Below, in pieces: positions 19,127 through 28,865 of a stretch of DNA of 64,000 nt. Position 1 is the first letter of the stretch. Every line of letters begins with the position of its first letter. The stretch is taken from positions 248,001-312,000 of the forward strand of contig NZ_JACHDZ010000004.1 of the NCBI RefSeq assembly GCF_014201375.1, in the 5' to 3' direction. The stretch comes from Tunturiibacter empetritectus. GTDB taxonomy: Bacteria > Acidobacteriota > Terriglobia > Terriglobales > Acidobacteriaceae. The translations under genes and the position numbers were made by a program. Below the pieces are notes generated by a model. It saw nothing but the letters and a program-made list of their open reading frames with translations. It ran no database searches and was not told the DNA's origin.

Positions 19127-19136
19127 CACGCTCTTT

Positions 19137-20507
19137 CTAATCCCCGCTATGCGACAGATTCTCGAACCGCGTATAGTCCGACAGATACGCCAGCTGAATA
19201 CTCCCTGTCGGACCGTTTCTCTGCTTCGCAATGATGATCTCCGCCTTCCCCTTCAGATCCTCATTCTCCCGGTCGTAGTACTCCTCGCGATGGATAAAGC
19301 ACACCACGTCCGCATCCTGCTCAATCGAACCCGACTCCCGCAGATCGCTAAGCAACGGCTTCTTATCCCCACCCCTCTGCTCACTCGCACGCGACAGCTG
19401 GCTCAGCGCCACCACCGGCACCTTCATCTCCTTCGCCAGCGCCTTCAGCCCACGCGAGATCGCCGAGACCTCCTGCGTCCGATTTTCAAACCCCTTCTGC
19501 GACCCCGAGGACCCCGTCATCAGCTGCAGATAATCGATCACGATCAGATCAAGCTGCCCATGCTGCTGCTTCAACCGCCGCGCCTTCGCCCGCATCTCCG
19601 CCAGCGTAATCCCCGGCGTATCGTCGATAAACATCTTCGACTCCATCAGCCGCTCAAGGCCTGCAATCAGCTTGTCGCGGTCGGTGCGCATCAGCATTCC
19701 AGTCTGAATCGCCTTCGAGTTCACCAGCGCCTGCGACGCCAGCATTCTGCGCAGCAGACTCGCCTTGCTCATTTCAAGCGAGAACACCGCCACCACCTTG
19801 CCCCCGCGCACCGCAGCATTCTCCGCAATGTTGATCGCCCACGCCGTCTTGCCCATCGAAGGCCGCGCCGCAATAATCGTCAGTTCCGACTCCTGCAACC
19901 CGCTCGTCATCCGGTCGAACTCGATGTAGTGCGTCGCCAGCCCCGTAACCTCGCGCCCCTGCTCATACAGCGCATCAATCGACCCGAACGACTCCTTCAC
20001 AATCGTCGCGATATCCGAAAACCCATACTGAATCGCGCTATCGGCCACCTCCGACAGCTTGGCCTCCACGTCACTCAGAACATGAATCGCCTCATCCGAC
20101 TGATCGGACGCCCTCGTCACCCCATCCGCAAAGATGCCCATCAACTGCCGCAGCAGGCTCTTGTCCTTCACAATCCGGACATAGCTCTCAATGTTGAAAT
20201 TCCGCGGAATCCCCTCCGTCAAAAACGCGATATATCCAGGACCCCCTATAGAGTCAAGCTCTCTCTTCCGTACCAGCTCCTCTCGCAGAGTTAGGGAGTC
20301 CACGCCGCGACCCGCCGCCAATAAATCGGTGATGCACCGATAGATGCGCTGATGCGAATCGAGCGAAAAATCTTCCGCCCTGAGCCTTCCCGTCGCATCG
20401 TTGACCGCAAGCGCATCCAGAAGCATCGCCCCTAAAACAGCAACTTCGATATGAACCGACGCGGGGAGACCTTCTTCCGAAACTTTTAGTTGGGCGAATG
20501 ATGCCAT
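19137..20507 (-). CDS. dnaB: Replicative DNA helicase DnaB
   Basis: A 456-residue hexameric helicase that unwinds DNA at the replication fork. The N-terminal DnaB domain begins VHIEVAVLGAMLLD. The RecA-like C-terminal domain has Walker A (AARPSMGKTAW, about 208-218), Walker B (LIVIDYLQLM) and the conserved GSIEQDADVVCFIHREEYYD. No intein or insertion is seen. Location in an origin-proximal region fits its function. Confidence 0.96.
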   Translation of the reverse strand: MASFAQLKVSEEGLPASVHIEVAVLGAMLLDALAVNDATGRLRAEDFSLDSHQRIYRCITDLLAAGRGVDSLTLREELVRKRELDSIGGPGYIAFLTEGIPRNFNIESYVRIVKDKSLLRQLMGIFADGVTRASDQSDEAIHVLSDVEAKLSEVADSAIQYGFSDIATIVKESFGSIDALYEQGREVTGLATHYIEFDRMTSGLQESELTIIAARPSMGKTAWAINIAENAAVRGGKVVAVFSLEMSKASLLRRMLASQALVNSKAIQTGMLMRTDRDKLIAGLERLMESKMFIDDTPGITLAEMRAKARRLKQQHGQLDLIVIDYLQLMTGSSGSQKGFENRTQEVSAISRGLKALAKEMKVPVVALSQLSRASEQRGGDKKPLLSDLRESGSIEQDADVVCFIHREEYYDRENEDLKGKAEIIIAKQRNGPTGSIQLAYLSDYTRFENLSHSGD

Positions 20508-20606
20508 AATGACTCATTGTCCGCTGTCGCATGGGCCGTTGCAACCCACGCTTTCCTCACGTTATTAACGGCTTTCCCAGAGTTTATTCACAGAAGGAGC
20601 AGTACC

Positions 20607-20696
20607 CTGGACAAGTACATTCCAGAGTTTGACGAAGACGAAGCACGAAGCAAACTCTCCGATCTCACACGCGAACAACTTCTGGAGATGATCTCT
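20607..20696 (+). pseudogene. Possible truncated gene start cut off by repeat R2
   Basis: After AAGGAG there is a CTG codon followed by DKYIPEFDEDEARSKLSDLTREQLLEMI, an acidic, protein-like sequence unlike the rest of the frame. At about 20697 it runs into R2 repeat DNA. It may be the 5' remnant of a small gene whose ATG has also mutated. No homologue is recognised. Confidence 0.3.
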
Positions 20697-20905
20697 GTCC
20701 TTTGCCGTTGTTCGTTCTTCTATCCCCGCCCCAAACATCACCGAGTTTTTGCACGATCTCGCCCTACCAGCTTTGGGGAGCGCTCAACCAAACCTCGTCA
20801 TCTCGAGCTTTGGGAACCACCCACCAAACCTCGTCATCTCGACCGAAGCGACAGACAGTCTCACCGTCTGTCGCGCAGTGGAGAGACCCCCGCATTTCGC
20901 CCGTG
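20697..20905 (+). repeat. Dispersed repeat R2, copy 1 (short form)
   Basis: R2 is marked by cctttgccgttgttcgttctt, ctcgtcatctcgaccgaag, a hairpin and a tail reading gtggagagacccccgcattt. Here the stem is GCGACAGAC (20848-20856) and GTCTGTCGC (20866-20874), 9 of 9 paired, around the loop agtctcacc. A partial second block (ctcgtcatctcgagctttggg) lies just before it. Confidence 0.82.
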
Positions 20906-20994
20906 CCACCCACCAGGCCAAATTAATCCCGAAAACCTGGCACACTCTTAGCAGCCGGGAAACTAACCGAAGACACAAAGAAAAGAGACACTTC

Positions 20995-21294
20995 ATGGGA
21001 GCAGAAAAGACATTAGCAATCCCCGAAGTGGCCCAGCGCGACAAAGCCTCCTTCGAGGTTCTCCGCGTCTGGATCGCCGAACAGAACCAGCACGTCAGCA
21101 TCCGCAGCGGAGCCTGGGAGGATCCCTTCGCCTGGGGCATCGTCCTCGCCGACCTCGCCCGCCACATCGCCCTCGCCCACCAGCTTCAAAACAAAGACAC
21201 CAACCCCGAAGCCTTCCTCAACCGCCTCCTCGAGGGCTTCGAGGCCGAGATCGAAAACCCCACCGACGAACCCGAAGGCGAAGTCACCCAATAA
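20995..21294 (+). CDS. DUF5076 domain protein
   Basis: A 99-residue small soluble protein. The central HVSIRSGAWEDPFAWGIVLADLARHIALAH is the DUF5076 signature as I know it. Function is unknown for the family. It starts at an ATG close behind AAAGAGA and is flanked on both sides by R2 repeats. Confidence 0.75.
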   Translation: MGAEKTLAIPEVAQRDKASFEVLRVWIAEQNQHVSIRSGAWEDPFAWGIVLADLARHIALAHQLQNKDTNPEAFLNRLLEGFEAEIENPTDEPEGEVTQ

Positions 21295-21315
21295 CCGCGC
21301 TTTAGCACCACTTTT

Positions 21316-21630
21316 TTTGAAGCCGTCATCCTGAACGCAGTGAAGGATCCCCGCATTTCGCCTTTGCCGTTGTTAGTTCTTCTGCCCACCCACCAAACAT
21401 CGTCATCTCGACCGAAGTCACGCAGTCTCATCGCGTGACGCAGCGGATGCGGCCACATCTCTCAGTTGCAGCGAACCGATGCATTCTGCGGTATCCGTCA
21501 AGACCCCGCATTTCGCCCCTTGCCGTTCTTTGCTCTTCTGTCCCCCGACAAAAAAATCGTCATCTCGGCCGAAGCGGACCACAGTCTTATCGTGGACCGC
21601 GCAGTGGAGAGACCCCCGCATTTCACCCGA
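21316..21630 (+). repeat. Dispersed repeat R2, copies 2 (long form) and 3 (short form) in tandem
   Basis: Copy 2 (21391-21516) has stem GTCACGC (21417-21423) and GCGTGAC (21433-21439) around agtctcatc. It carries the long tail with tctcagttgcagcgaacc and attctgcggtatccgtc. Copy 3 (21551-21625) has GCGGACCAC (21574-21582) and GTGGACCGC (21592-21600) around agtcttatc, with one central mismatch. A partial block precedes them at 21316. Confidence 0.82.
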
Positions 21631-21689
21631 ACCCCCACCCAGCCAAAATACATCTCAAAACCCTGGCGTATTTTTAAGCGCCGAAATGT

Positions 21690-21800
21690 GTGGTGCCAGA
21701 ACACCACATTCACCACACATCCCACCACATCCAGCCACACAAAACACCACAAACAAACACCACGTTTTCGCGAAAACCCCCGCAAAAACGCCCCTCCACC
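21690..21800 (+). repeat. CACCAC-rich repeat R5, copy 1
   Basis: A low-complexity stretch of repeated caccac/ccacac blocks ends in cacgttttcgcgaaaacccc and cgcaaaaacgcc. The same ending occurs in inverse orientation at 43385-43530, upstream of mnmE. It lies just downstream of the msrA stop codon. No gene is seen in 21295-21809. Confidence 0.7.
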
Positions 21801-21809
21801 GGCCGAAAA

Positions 21810-22508
21810 TTATTTGTGCTTGTAATCCTGAAAAAGATCAGGAAACTGCTGCTTCAAAGCCGCCATCTTCGGCACATCGCAAACCTGAATGTACGGATTG
21901 TTAGGATTCTTCTCCGCATAGTCCTGGTGATAGTCCTCGCCATCATAAAAAGCCTTCAGCGGCGTAACCTCTGTCACAATCGGCTTGGGAAACACATGCG
22001 CCGCATCCAGCTGAGCAATATAGGCCTTAGCCACCTTCTCCTGCTCAGGCGACGTATAAAAGATCACCGACCGGTAAGAAGTCCCCACATCCGGTCCCTG
22101 TCGATTCAGCTGCGTAGGATCATGCACCACCGAAAAGAAGATCCGCAGCAGCGTTCCATAGCTAACCCTCGCCGAATCAAACACAATCTTCACCGACTCC
22201 GCATGCCCCGTCCCCTCCGAAGAAACCTGGTCATAAGTAGCGGTAGACGCAGATCCACCCGAATACCCCGCAGTCGTAGCCGTAACCCCCTTCACCCGCT
22301 GAAACACCGTCTGCACGCCCCAGAAGCAGCCACCCGCAAACACGGCAGTCTCATGCGTTGCCGCAACATGCGGCTCATCCATCGCAGGAGCCGGAATCGG
22401 CTCTTTCCTCTCTGCCCCCATCACCATGCTCTTCCCCCTTCCAAACAAGATCAAAGCAACCACCACCACAGCCAGCACAATCAAACCTGTCTTCAAAGTA
22501 GAACTCAT
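21810..22508 (-). CDS. msrA: Peptide-methionine (S)-S-oxide reductase MsrA, membrane-anchored or exported
   Basis: A 232-residue enzyme that repairs Met-S-sulfoxide in proteins. The catalytic motif GGCFWGVQ is present, as are YSGG and the HGE-equivalent GTGHAESV. An N-terminal hydrophobic segment (about 7-23, TGLIVLAVVVVALILFG) suggests the enzyme acts on the periplasmic side. The C-terminal region has CDVPKM and a lysine tail in place of the usual paired resolving cysteines, so one Cys (in QVCDV) probably resolves the disulfide. The start is the ATG before the hydrophobic segment. Confidence 0.92.
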   Translation of the reverse strand: MSSTLKTGLIVLAVVVVALILFGRGKSMVMGAERKEPIPAPAMDEPHVAATHETAVFAGGCFWGVQTVFQRVKGVTATTAGYSGGSASTATYDQVSSEGTGHAESVKIVFDSARVSYGTLLRIFFSVVHDPTQLNRQGPDVGTSYRSVIFYTSPEQEKVAKAYIAQLDAAHVFPKPIVTEVTPLKAFYDGEDYHQDYAEKNPNNPYIQVCDVPKMAALKQQFPDLFQDYKHK

Positions 22509-22570
22509 CCTGCACCAACCCTTCCCACCTTGGACGCCCAAACCCCACCAGCGGTTACATTTCAATGCAG

Positions 22571-22652
22571 CCGACCAACGGGAGGCCCGACCGAAGGGGT
22601 ATACCCGTCACGAAGTCACCGCCGCCCGCGCAGGGCGCCCGTCCGGCAGGAC
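22571..22652 (+). repeat. Dispersed repeat R1, half copy
   Basis: An 82-bp copy with hairpin CGCCC-gcgca-GGGCG, between msrA and mnmG. Confidence 0.85.
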
Positions 22653-22679
22653 CAGCCTTGACGGACTAAAAAGAAAAAA

Positions 22680-24719
22680 CTAAGCCACCCGAGCCCTACC
22701 CTGAATCTCGATATAGACATGAATCAAACTAACCGCAGCAGGCGTAACCCCAGCAATCCGGCTAGCCTGCCCAATCGTCTGCGGCCGCACCCGCGAAAGA
22801 ATCTCCTTCATCTCGCTCGAAAGCCCGCTCACCGACGAGTAATCGAACCACCCCGGAATCGCCCGCTTCTCAGCCCGCCGCATCTTCTCCATCGACCGCC
22901 GCTGCTGGTCCAGATACCCCGAGTACTTGATCTCCGTCTCCACCGTCTTCATCTCATTCCGAACCCACGCTGGCAGCTTCGAATCCCCAGCAGCATCCAT
23001 CGCCGCCACCCAACCCCCAAGCGCCTCATCCCCATCCCGCAATCTCTCCCGAAGCACCGGGGCAACCTCTTCGATCGGCACCTCAGGCCGCTTCAAAAGC
23101 TGCGCAAACGTCTGTCCACTAACCCCAGCCGCATCGCCATCCAGCCTCTCCCGCAACGCAGTCGGCAACTCCTCCGCCCGCACATGCGCCGAACCCAACA
23201 GCCTCTCAAACGCCGCCCCCCGAGCCTGCTTCGCCTCATACTCCGCCCACGCCGCATCATCGATCAGCCCCATCCGCCTTCCATGCGGAGTCAACCTGCT
23301 ATCCGCGTTATCGATCCGCAGGTGCAGCCGAAACTCAGCTCGCGAAGTAAACATCCGGTAAGGCTCATTCGTACCCTTGCTGATCAGATCGTCGATCAAA
23401 ATCCCCGTGTAAGCCTCCGTCCGATCGAGCGTAAAGCCATCCTCACCCCGCACTGCCAGAGCTGCATTGATCCCCGCCATCAAACCCTGACACGCAGCCT
23501 CTTCATATCCGCTCGTGCCATTGATCTGCCCCGCAAGATAAAGCCCGGCAAACGACTTCACTCGCAGCGTACGATCCAGCTCCGTCGGATCGATCGCGTC
23601 ATACTCAATCGCATATCCCGGCCGCAACATCTCCGCGTTCTCAAGCCCCGGTATCGACCGCACCATCGCCGCCTGAATCTCCATCGGCAGGCTCGTGCTC
23701 ATGCCGTTGATGTAGACCTCATGCGTATTCAACCCCTCCGGCTCCAGAAAAAACTGGTGCCGCGTCTTCTCCGGAAACCGCACAATCTTATCTTCAATCG
23801 ACGGACAGTACCGCGGCCCAATCGCCTCAATCTGCCCCGTATACATCGGCGACCGATGCACATTCTCCCGTATCAGCCGCAGCGTGTCCGGCGTCGTATG
23901 CGCGATATGGCAGTTGATCTGCCGCAGCGGAATCTCTTTCGTGCGAAAGCTGAACGGCGTCGGATCTTCATCTCCCGGCTGCTCCTGAAACTGACTCCAG
24001 TCAATCGTGCGGCCGTCGAGCCGCGGCGGCGTCCCCGTCTTCAACCTGCACTCCCGCAGCCCAAGCCGCTTCAACGCCTCCCCCAGCAACACACTAGCCG
24101 GCTCGCCACTCCGCCCCGCCGTATACTGCTGCTCCCCGCAATGAATCAACCCATTCAGAAACGTTCCAGTCGTAACAATCGTCGCCGCAGCATGAATCGT
24201 CCGCCCATCCCGCAGCCTCAACCCCCGCACCACCCTTCGCGGAGATCCTATTGACCTTTTGTTGTCATTCCGCAGCGCAGCGGAGGGATCTGCTTCTGTC
24301 TCTCTCTCGTCGGAGGCGACGCTGTCCTCCACAATCAGGTCCACCACCTCAGCCTGCTTGATGAACAGATTCTTCTGCCCCTCCAGCACCTCACGCATCT
24401 TCACGCGATACAGCGCCTTATCGCACTGCGCCCTCGGCGACCACACCGCCGGCCCACGCGAAGTATTCAGCAGCCGAAACTGAATCCCTGTAGCATCGGC
24501 AACCTCGCCCATCACCCCGCCCAGCGCATCCACCTCGCGCACCAGGTGACCCTTCGCAATCCCGCCAATCGCAGGGTTGCAACTCATCTGCGCAATCAAA
24601 TCCAGATTCAACGTAAAGATCGCTGTGCGCAGCCCCATCCGTGCAGCCGCCATCGCCGCCTCGCACCCAGCGTGCCCCGCACCCACCACCACCACATCAA
24701 ACTTCTCGGTAAACATCAT
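22680..24719 (-). CDS. mnmG: tRNA uridine-5-carboxymethylaminomethyl modification enzyme MnmG (GidA)
   Basis: A 679-residue FAD protein that, with MnmE, modifies U34 of certain tRNAs. The N-terminal [16 protein letters not shown] is the FAD-binding Rossmann motif. [21 protein letters not shown] and [17 protein letters not shown] are family signatures, and the C-terminal helical domain is complete. It is longer than the usual 620-640 because about 30 residues (about 131-160, [10 protein letters not shown] to IGSPRR) are inserted at the FAD-domain edge and come from repeat DNA. The start is one of two adjacent ATG codons after GGAG; a GTG at 24725 is also possible. mnmE lies 17 kb away. Confidence 0.95.
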   Translation of the reverse strand: MMFTEKFDVVVVGAGHAGCEAAMAAARMGLRTAIFTLNLDLIAQMSCNPAIGGIAKGHLVREVDALGGVMGEVADATGIQFRLLNTSRGPAVWSPRAQCDKALYRVKMREVLEGQKNLFIKQAEVVDLIVEDSVASDERETEADPSAALRNDNKRSIGSPRRVVRGLRLRDGRTIHAAATIVTTGTFLNGLIHCGEQQYTAGRSGEPASVLLGEALKRLGLRECRLKTGTPPRLDGRTIDWSQFQEQPGDEDPTPFSFRTKEIPLRQINCHIAHTTPDTLRLIRENVHRSPMYTGQIEAIGPRYCPSIEDKIVRFPEKTRHQFFLEPEGLNTHEVYINGMSTSLPMEIQAAMVRSIPGLENAEMLRPGYAIEYDAIDPTELDRTLRVKSFAGLYLAGQINGTSGYEEAACQGLMAGINAALAVRGEDGFTLDRTEAYTGILIDDLISKGTNEPYRMFTSRAEFRLHLRIDNADSRLTPHGRRMGLIDDAAWAEYEAKQARGAAFERLLGSAHVRAEELPTALRERLDGDAAGVSGQTFAQLLKRPEVPIEEVAPVLRERLRDGDEALGGWVAAMDAAGDSKLPAWVRNEMKTVETEIKYSGYLDQQRRSMEKMRRAEKRAIPGWFDYSSVSGLSSEMKEILSRVRPQTIGQASRIAGVTPAAVSLIHVYIEIQGRARVA
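24252..24294 (-). repeat. Repeat R3 inside the mnmG coding sequence
   Basis: On the minus strand it reads gcagatccctccgctgcgct, then gcggaatgacaacaaaagg, the same frame of blocks as intergenic R3 copies at 43591, 43650, 46726 and 51130. It is in frame and adds [14 protein letters not shown] to the protein. Confidence 0.7.
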
Positions 24720-24725
24720 CAGCAC

Positions 24726-25044
24726 TCCATTGCAGCCTTATCGGCCCTGCGTATGCGAAGAACCAATAACGTTGCTCTTTCCGTCACCGGCCACCAGCGC
24801 CGGAGTACGCTCCAGACTCACAAGGCTTCAGACTCCCGAGAGACCTCCTTAACTTCAATCGAGAAGCCTCCGCCATCTTCAATGATATCGCCGCATCTAC
24901 CTCCACGCACCAAAGCTCTACCCACCAAAGCCACCGCGGGGATTTCACCTCCAATTCAACATCCGCTCAACCCATAGTCATCCACCACTGCTACCGTCCG
25001 CATGTCGCTCAGACAATCCCGTAACTCAGAAAGAAGGACTCATC
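24726..25044. other. Non-coding gap, nothing recognised
   Basis: The 319 bp between the divergent mnmG and exported-protein genes should hold promoters for both, but no convincing -35/-10 pair, repeat or RNA gene was seen. Confidence 0.5.
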
Positions 25045-26373
25045 ATGCTTCGACCCCGATCAAGCACCCTCCTATGCGCCGTACTTATTCTGTCCTCCTC
25101 GGCACTCGCACAGAATCAGACGGTCCCCAACCAGACCATCCCCGGCCCCGGAAACGCTCAGGCCGTCAAAACCGCCCAGGCCTCCCCTCTCGTCCAAAGC
25201 GCCTACGACTTTCTCATCGGCCAGACCTTCCTCCTGAAGGACTCGAACCTGCGCTACCAGACACTGGACGCCCTCGCCAACCCCAACACCTGCATCCTCC
25301 ACCGCGCCAACCTCAAGCTCGCTGATAAGCAGAACATCGTCGCTGAACTCCTCGCCCAGGGCCTCCTCAACCGCGCCGACGACACTACCTTCCCCGGCGG
25401 ACTTCTCGCCGGAGTCTTTCCGCCAGTCCTTCACGACCCCAGCGCCTGCCCCCAGCTCCCCCAGTCCTTTTGGTCCGCTCCCGGAAGCGCCTTCGGCAGC
25501 CACCACTCCTACCCAGGCGGTCTACCCGTTCATGAGTCCAATAACGACACCGCCGACATCAACCTCGGCGAGGAGTACGCCCACGTCTACGGCAGCACCG
25601 ACCCTGCCACCGGTACCGCCGCCCTCAACATCCTCGGCATCTACCTGCCTCACCCCGACAACCCCTCCCCGAACGCCCTGAAGCTCGACCACGACCTCCT
25701 CCTCGGCGCACCCCTCTGGCACGACTGGGCCAAAAGCATCGTCTTCCAATGGAACGCCGACGGCTCCGAGTTTCTTGAGCTTTCCATCGGCGGCAGCGGC
25801 GCTGGCCTCGACAACTACGGTGCAGCCGGCGACGCCCGCACCGGCGGCCACCACATCCTCTCCATCGCCGAATCCATGCTCCGCGGCTTCTCCCCAGCCT
25901 TCATCATCACCCAAGCCTCAGCCCACTCCGCCCCTACCAGCGGAAATGAGTTCAAGGTCGTCAACTGGATCCGCGCCGCTGCTATCATCGCCCGCCTCGA
26001 CCTCGTCGCCAAGGGTTACCTCATCACCGACAGCCACGGCAACCTTCGCCTTCCCGCCCTCCGCCAGACCGGTCAGGTCGACCTCCTCGCGGCAGGCCAG
26101 ACCAACATCCTCACCGAATACGAGCTCCACAATCTATCCGACGCCGACTTCACCTTCTCCGGTCCGGCAGTCGCTGCCGACCAGCTCGTCCTCGCCCAGC
26201 TAGCCCCAGCCTTCGGCTATGACCCCACCCAGACAGCCGTCTACAACAACCGCTTCCGTAACGTAGTCCTCAGCAACTACTCCGCCGAACGCCTTTACAC
26301 CATCTACTCCCACTCCGGTCTGGACGGTGTTCGCAACGAGATCGCCAAACTCCACGCCGCCGGTAAACTCTGA
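25045..26373 (+). CDS. Exported protein with HD-domain-like metal-binding motifs
   Basis: A 442-residue protein with a signal peptide (MLRPRSSTLLCAVLILSSSALAQ). The mature part has histidines spaced as in HD-superfamily phosphohydrolases: SHHSYPGGLPVHESNN (about 152-167), WHDWAK (225-230), GGHHILSIAE (267-276) and ASAHSAP (291-297). The first of these resembles the HH-Y-GGL-H segment of YhaM-type nucleases. Known members of that type are cytoplasmic, so an exported form is odd. Substrate unknown. AAGGA precedes the ATG. The hydrolase and MscS genes follow in the same direction. Confidence 0.6.
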   Translation: MLRPRSSTLLCAVLILSSSALAQNQTVPNQTIPGPGNAQAVKTAQASPLVQSAYDFLIGQTFLLKDSNLRYQTLDALANPNTCILHRANLKLADKQNIVAELLAQGLLNRADDTTFPGGLLAGVFPPVLHDPSACPQLPQSFWSAPGSAFGSHHSYPGGLPVHESNNDTADINLGEEYAHVYGSTDPATGTAALNILGIYLPHPDNPSPNALKLDHDLLLGAPLWHDWAKSIVFQWNADGSEFLELSIGGSGAGLDNYGAAGDARTGGHHILSIAESMLRGFSPAFIITQASAHSAPTSGNEFKVVNWIRAAAIIARLDLVAKGYLITDSHGNLRLPALRQTGQVDLLAAGQTNILTEYELHNLSDADFTFSGPAVAADQLVLAQLAPAFGYDPTQTAVYNNRFRNVVLSNYSAERLYTIYSHSGLDGVRNEIAKLHAAGKL

Positions 26374-26514
26374 CCCACATTCTCTAATAATCAAACCCCA
26401 TGCGGATAGGCTGAGCATCATCCGCATGGGTGCATCTCTCTCCCCTCGAATCTCTTCTCTTCGCAACCAAATTCAACCTTCTTCCCTACACGCCCACCGC
26501 CATACAATCACCGC

Positions 26515-27447
26515 ATGACATTGCGACAACTTGTACTCTCGACCTTTCTACTTGCCTCCCTCCCGGCGTGCGCTCAAACGACCGCAACCGCGAGCCAAAA
26601 CAGCCGGGGTCTCTACTCAGCCATCACCACGGATCCCGCGCCGGACAAAACCAACCCGTCAGCCTTTGCCACCTTTCAGATCCCCAGCCACGGCGCGCTC
26701 CTCAATGCACTCGCCTACATCGCGCCCGGACCCGCCCCACATCCCGTAGTCCTTCTCCTTCACGGCTTCCCCGGCAACGAGAAGAATCTCGATCTCGCCC
26801 AGGCCATCCGCCGCGACGGCTGGGACGTCGTCTACTTCGACTACCGCGGCTCCTGGGGTTCCCCCGGCGACTTCTCCTTCACCCACTCCATAGAAGACAC
26901 CCAATCCGCCATCGCCTACCTGCGCGACCCCGCAAACGCAAAGAAGCTACATGCCGACCCATCGTCCATCGTTCTGGTGGGCCACAGCATGGGCGGCTTC
27001 CTAGCCCGCTACGTCGCCGCGCAAGATCCCGCCATCAAAGCCGTCGGCCTCATCTCCGCAGCCGATATGGGCGTCGACAGAGCTCAATCCATCAAATCCG
27101 ACCAGAGAGACGCAGCCATCTCCGCGCTCGCCGCACACCTTGCCGCCGAAGGCATGGCCCCGCTCGCCGGATGCACCCCCGAAAGCCTCGCCAAAGAGGT
27201 CGTCGTCAACGCAACCGCATGGAACATCCCCGCGCTCGCTCCAAAGCTAGCCACCCGACCCATGCTCGTCATCACCTCCGATGACGGCCTCGCACCCTCC
27301 AACGACGCCTTCGTCGAGGCCCTCCGCAAAACCGGCAACCAGGAGATCACCGTCATCCACATGGCAACCGACCACTCCTACTCCGACCAGCGCATCGCCC
27401 TCGAAAAGGCAGTCCTCGACGGCCTCGACTACCTTCAACATAAATAG
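26515..27447 (+). CDS. Exported alpha/beta hydrolase
   Basis: A 310-residue hydrolase with a signal peptide; LASLPAC at about 14-20 could be a lipobox, making it a lipoprotein. The oxyanion segment VVLLLHGFPGNEKN, the nucleophile elbow LVGHSMGGFLARY (Ser in GHSMG), a late Asp (ITSDDGLAPS) and His in ATDHSYSD form the catalytic set. Substrate unknown; the fold includes esterases and peptidases. The MscS gene begins within its stop codon (TAGTG). Confidence 0.85.
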   Translation: MTLRQLVLSTFLLASLPACAQTTATASQNSRGLYSAITTDPAPDKTNPSAFATFQIPSHGALLNALAYIAPGPAPHPVVLLLHGFPGNEKNLDLAQAIRRDGWDVVYFDYRGSWGSPGDFSFTHSIEDTQSAIAYLRDPANAKKLHADPSSIVLVGHSMGGFLARYVAAQDPAIKAVGLISAADMGVDRAQSIKSDQRDAAISALAAHLAAEGMAPLAGCTPESLAKEVVVNATAWNIPALAPKLATRPMLVITSDDGLAPSNDAFVEALRKTGNQEITVIHMATDHSYSDQRIALEKAVLDGLDYLQHK

Positions 27448-28709
27448 TGCCGTTACACGCCGCCGAGCCACCGGATATTAAACTGCCCTCAGCTTCGTTG
27501 CATCTAAACAGCGAAGCAGACGGAGCAACCTTGAACCAACTCGCGCTCAGCCCGGCCAGCCTCACGATCCCAAATGCATGTCTACTCGCGCTGGATTTTC
27601 CTCACTTCCGCCACACTTGGTTCTTCGTCATCTTCCTGTTCTGCGCTGCGATCGTGCTCTCAAATGTAATCCACTATGCCCTCTTTCGCCTTCTGCGCCG
27701 CAAAGAAGAGGAGAGCAAAAGCCTCGGCTGGGGCCTTCAGCGTTACCTCGGCAAACCCGCCCGCGCCATCTTCTTCCTCACCTGCCTCCTCCTCATCCTC
27801 CCCGCCGTACCCAGCCTACCCGACAAGGTCGAAGACACCATCCGCCAAGGCCTCATCATGGCGATGGTCGCCTCCATCGGCTGGTTCGCCGTAGGCTGCA
27901 TCTACGTCCTACAGTCCATCATGTTGCGGCGCTACGACCTCAACGCCGAAAACAACATCCAGGCCCGCCGGGTCCACACCCAGTTCCAGCTCTTCCGCCG
28001 CATGCTTATCAGCTTCGTCGTCATCATCGACATCGGCGCCCTCCTCTGGACCTTCAACGACCCGCGCATCTGGCACTACGGCTCCGGCCTTCTCGCCTCC
28101 GCCGGCATCGCCTCACTCATCATCGCGACCGCCGCCAAATCCACCGCCGCAAACTTCTTCGCCGGCCTGCAGATCGCCGTCACCGAGCCCCTCCGCATCG
28201 ACGACGTCGTCGTAGTCCAGGGCGAGTGGGGCCGCGTCGAAGAGATCAACTCCGCCTACGTCGTCATCCGCATCTGGGACCTCCGCCGCCTCATCGTCCC
28301 CTTGAGCTACTTCATCGAAAACTCCTTCCAGAACTGGACCCGCGAGTCCTCTGACATCCTCGGCACCGCCTTCCTCTACGTCGACTACTCCATCCCCGTC
28401 GAGGCCCTCCGCCAGCAACTCGAGTCCATCGTCCACCCCTCGCCGCTCTGGAACAAACAAGTCTGCGGCCTCCAGGTCACCAACCTCACCGACCGCTCGA
28501 TGGAGCTACGCTGCCTCATGAGCTCGCGCAACTCCAGCGAAAACTTCGACCTCCGCTGTCTCGTCCGCGAAAAGATGACCGCCTGGATCCAGCAGAACTA
28601 TCCCGCCGCCTTCCCCACCACCCGCTTCGCCTCCCGTCCAGACAGCTCTGCCCAACCGCAGGAAGGTCAGAGGCTCGCAAATCCCCTTCAACAAACCGAC
28701 CACCACTAA
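27447..28709 (+). CDS. Small-conductance mechanosensitive channel (MscS family)
   Basis: A 420-residue inner-membrane channel that opens under membrane tension. Four to five membrane segments precede the pore helix region YGSGLLASAGIASLIIATAAKSTAANFFAGLQI. The beta domain follows (LRIDDVVVVQGEWGRVEEINSAYVVIRIWDLRRLIVP), then the C-terminal alpha/beta domain. The GTG start overlaps the hydrolase stop by one base, so the two genes are translationally coupled. The first 35 residues are poorly conserved, so the true start may be internal. Confidence 0.9.
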   Translation: MPLHAAEPPDIKLPSASLHLNSEADGATLNQLALSPASLTIPNACLLALDFPHFRHTWFFVIFLFCAAIVLSNVIHYALFRLLRRKEEESKSLGWGLQRYLGKPARAIFFLTCLLLILPAVPSLPDKVEDTIRQGLIMAMVASIGWFAVGCIYVLQSIMLRRYDLNAENNIQARRVHTQFQLFRRMLISFVVIIDIGALLWTFNDPRIWHYGSGLLASAGIASLIIATAAKSTAANFFAGLQIAVTEPLRIDDVVVVQGEWGRVEEINSAYVVIRIWDLRRLIVPLSYFIENSFQNWTRESSDILGTAFLYVDYSIPVEALRQQLESIVHPSPLWNKQVCGLQVTNLTDRSMELRCLMSSRNSSENFDLRCLVREKMTAWIQQNYPAAFPTTRFASRPDSSAQPQEGQRLANPLQQTDHH

Positions 28710-28724
28710 CCCAACTCTCCCATA

Positions 28725-28805
28725 CGACCAATGGGAGGGCCCACGCGAAGCAATCACAAGTCACGAAGTGACCGCCTCCCGCGCAGGGAGCCCGTCCGGC
28801 AGGAC
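28725..28805 (+). repeat. Dispersed repeat R1, half copy
   Basis: Hairpin CTCCC-gcgca-GGGAG with the R1 end gtccggcaggac. It lies directly after the MscS gene. Confidence 0.82.
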
Positions 28806-28865
28806 ATATCTTTCACCCACCGCAACGCAAAATCGCTATAAACTAGCCATCCATCGAGGTTCCCC

